Below are positions 6,718-7,900 of a stretch of DNA of 7,900 nucleotides, one piece after another. The first letter of the stretch is position 1, and the number at the start of each line of letters is the position of its first letter. Made by a program: the position numbers and the translations under genes. Below the pieces are notes generated by a model, which did not search any database, was not told the DNA's origin, and saw only the letters and a list, made by a program, of their open reading frames with translations. The stretch lies in the NCBI GenBank assembly GCA_002327225.1, contig DCUN01000030.1:1-7900 (forward strand), written 5' to 3'. The stretch is from Desulfobulbaceae bacterium UBA2213. GTDB taxonomy: Bacteria; Desulfobacterota; Desulfobulbia; Desulfobulbales; Desulfocapsaceae.

Positions 6718-7820
6718 TGGGGAGTAAGCAACCCATACGTCTGTTGATAACCGGAGGTGGCACAGGTGGGCATCTCTTTCCCGCCATTGCCACGGCAGAG
6801 GCCTTTTGTCGGCGTCTGCCCGGGACCCAGGTCCTCTTTGTGGGAACCAGACGGAAAATGGACAAGAGCAGTCTTGCTCTTCATGGCTTTGCTACCAGGG
6901 GGATCCATTGTCAGGGATTAAAAGGTAAGGGAGTATTGGCTCTGGCTCAGGCCCTTATCCTGCTTCCGTTTTCCTTTATGGAGGCCTTGTGGCATATCCT
7001 CCGATTCAGTCCGCATCTGGTGGTGGGGGTTGGCGGGTATGTGACGGGGCCGGTGGTGGCTGCGGCCAGAATTCTGGGGCGCCCGACTCTGATTCATGAA
7101 CAGAATTCCGTGCCCGGGCTTGCCAATAGAAAATTAGGGAGAGTGGCCACCAGAATCTGTCTTTCCCTGCCGGGTAGTGATGCCTTCTTCCCAGGCGGCA
7201 AGACGGTGCTGACCGGCAATCCTGTGCGTCAGCAGATTCTGGATCTGGCCGCAAAGACTTCCCGGAAAATTGGGGAGAGGCTGACGATCCTGATCCTGGG
7301 AGGAAGTTTGGGCGCGCACCGGCTCAATGAACTGGTTGTAGAGGCCTTGACCAAGCACGGCGCGCTGTTGCCTTCAACTGTTCAGATTATTCATCAGACC
7401 GGTGTGGCTGATGAAAATATGGTGAGGAAAGCGTATGAACAGGCCGGAATCCAGGCTACGGTCGCCTCATTTTTTACCGATATGGCAGAGGTCTATGACA
7501 AATGTGATTTGCTGGTTTCAAGGGCAGGGGCCACAACCCTTGCCGAGCTGGCAGTCCTTGGAAAACCGGCAGTGCTGATTCCATACCCCTTTGCCGCCGA
7601 TGACCATCAATACAGAAACGGTCGCTATTATGCCGACATCGGCGGGGCGGTGGTTCTTGTGGAGCGTGAACTGACAGGCGGGAAGTTGGCTGAAACCCTG
7701 GCCGGTCTTGCCGCTAATCCTGGAAGGTTGGCAGAGATGGCAACGGCCATGCGGGCGATGGGGCGCCCTGATGCCGCAGAAAGAATCGTTGAGAGTTGTC
7801 TGGAGATAATGAATAAGTGA
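6714..7820 (+). CDS. murG: UDP-GlcNAc--undecaprenyl-pyrophosphoryl-MurNAc-pentapeptide GlcNAc transferase (MurG)
   Basis: MurG is a GT28-family glycosyltransferase on the cytoplasmic face of the membrane; it adds GlcNAc to lipid I to make lipid II. The 368-residue length is normal (355 in Escherichia coli). Motifs seen are the N-domain glycine loop GGGTGGH at 14-20, VVGVGGYVTGP, HEQNSVPGLANR from 128, LTGNPVR, the second glycine loop GGSLGA at 196-201, HQTG, and the UDP-GlcNAc-binding SRAGATTLAE at 269-278 followed by PYPFAADDHQ. The ATG 6714 overlaps the murD stop in an ATGA arrangement; an in-frame ATG at 6717 is an equally possible start. A G-run (6708-6713) and AGGA (6697-6700) precede it, neither ideally placed, so translational coupling to murD is likely. 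murG directly follows murD, with no ftsW between. Confidence 0.97.
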   Translation: MMGSKQPIRLLITGGGTGGHLFPAIATAEAFCRRLPGTQVLFVGTRRKMDKSSLALHGFATRGIHCQGLKGKGVLALAQALILLPFSFMEALWHILRFSPHLVVGVGGYVTGPVVAAARILGRPTLIHEQNSVPGLANRKLGRVATRICLSLPGSDAFFPGGKTVLTGNPVRQQILDLAAKTSRKIGERLTILILGGSLGAHRLNELVVEALTKHGALLPSTVQIIHQTGVADENMVRKAYEQAGIQATVASFFTDMAEVYDKCDLLVSRAGATTLAELAVLGKPAVLIPYPFAADDHQYRNGRYYADIGGAVVLVERELTGGKLAETLAGLAANPGRLAEMATAMRAMGRPDAAERIVESCLEIMNK

Positions 7821-7829
7821 TACGTCATC

Positions 7830-7900
7830 ATGTATAAAAAAACAAAACATATCCATTTTGTCGGTATCGGCGGCATCGGCATGAGCGGCATTGCCGAAGT
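7830..7900 (+). CDS. murC: UDP-N-acetylmuramate--L-alanine ligase (MurC), N-terminal fragment cut by the window edge
   Basis: Only the first 23 codons and two extra bases are present. The peptide starts MYKKTKH and continues IHFVGIGGIGMSGIAEV, which is the strongly conserved N-terminal nucleotide-binding segment of MurC, including the GIGGIGMSG glycine loop. MurC adds L-alanine to UDP-MurNAc in the cytoplasm, the first Mur ligase step. The start lies 9 bases after the murG stop, without a clear Shine-Dalgarno sequence. The frame runs off the right edge, so it is impossible to see whether it is a plain MurC or a fusion (for example MurC-MurB, reported in some bacteria). Confidence 0.93.
   Translation, partial: MYKKTKHIHFVGIGGIGMSGIAE

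Noticed and set aside
1..7900. Mobile element, CRISPR array, tRNA or novel defence island
   Set aside because: No transposase, integrase, regular repeat array or tRNA-like fold was seen; nearly every base is accounted for by conserved peptidoglycan genes.

Overview
This window is a plus-strand stretch of a bacterial division and cell-wall (dcw) cluster. In order it holds the 3' end of a class B penicillin-binding protein (ftsI-like, with a PASTA domain), a single gene encoding a MurE-MurF fusion, mraY, murD, murG, and the first 71 bases of murC. All genes run the same way. I see no mobile element, CRISPR array, tRNA, rRNA or defence gene.

The organism is a Gram-negative-type bacterium that makes meso-diaminopimelate (DAP) peptidoglycan, because the MurE half carries the DNPR motif of DAP-adding enzymes. 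Moderate-to-high GC, a PASTA domain on FtsI and the gene order would fit a deltaproteobacterial lineage (Desulfobacterota, perhaps a Desulfobulbales relative). That placement is a low-confidence impression, not a sequence match.

Layout: 1-522 is the FtsI C-terminus. 523-734 is a non-coding or ambiguous gap in which the MurE start is hard to place. 735-3884 is murE/murF. 3885-4210 is an unusually long AT-richer gap holding two inverted repeats and a good sigma70-like promoter just upstream of mraY. 4211-5290 is mraY, 5290-6717 murD and 6714-7820 murG, joined by 1-base and 4-base overlaps. murC begins at 7830 after a 9-base gap.

The genes encode consecutive steps. MurC, MurD, MurE and MurF add L-Ala, D-Glu, meso-DAP and D-Ala-D-Ala to UDP-MurNAc. 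MraY transfers the phospho-MurNAc-pentapeptide to undecaprenyl phosphate to give lipid I, MurG adds GlcNAc to give lipid II, and FtsI cross-links the septal product. Three departures from the textbook order (ftsI-murE-murF-mraY-murD-ftsW-murG-murC) stand out: murE and murF are one gene, ftsW is absent between murD and murG, and mraY appears to have its own promoter. I found no evidence of a wholly new system; the interest lies in these rearrangements of a conserved cluster.
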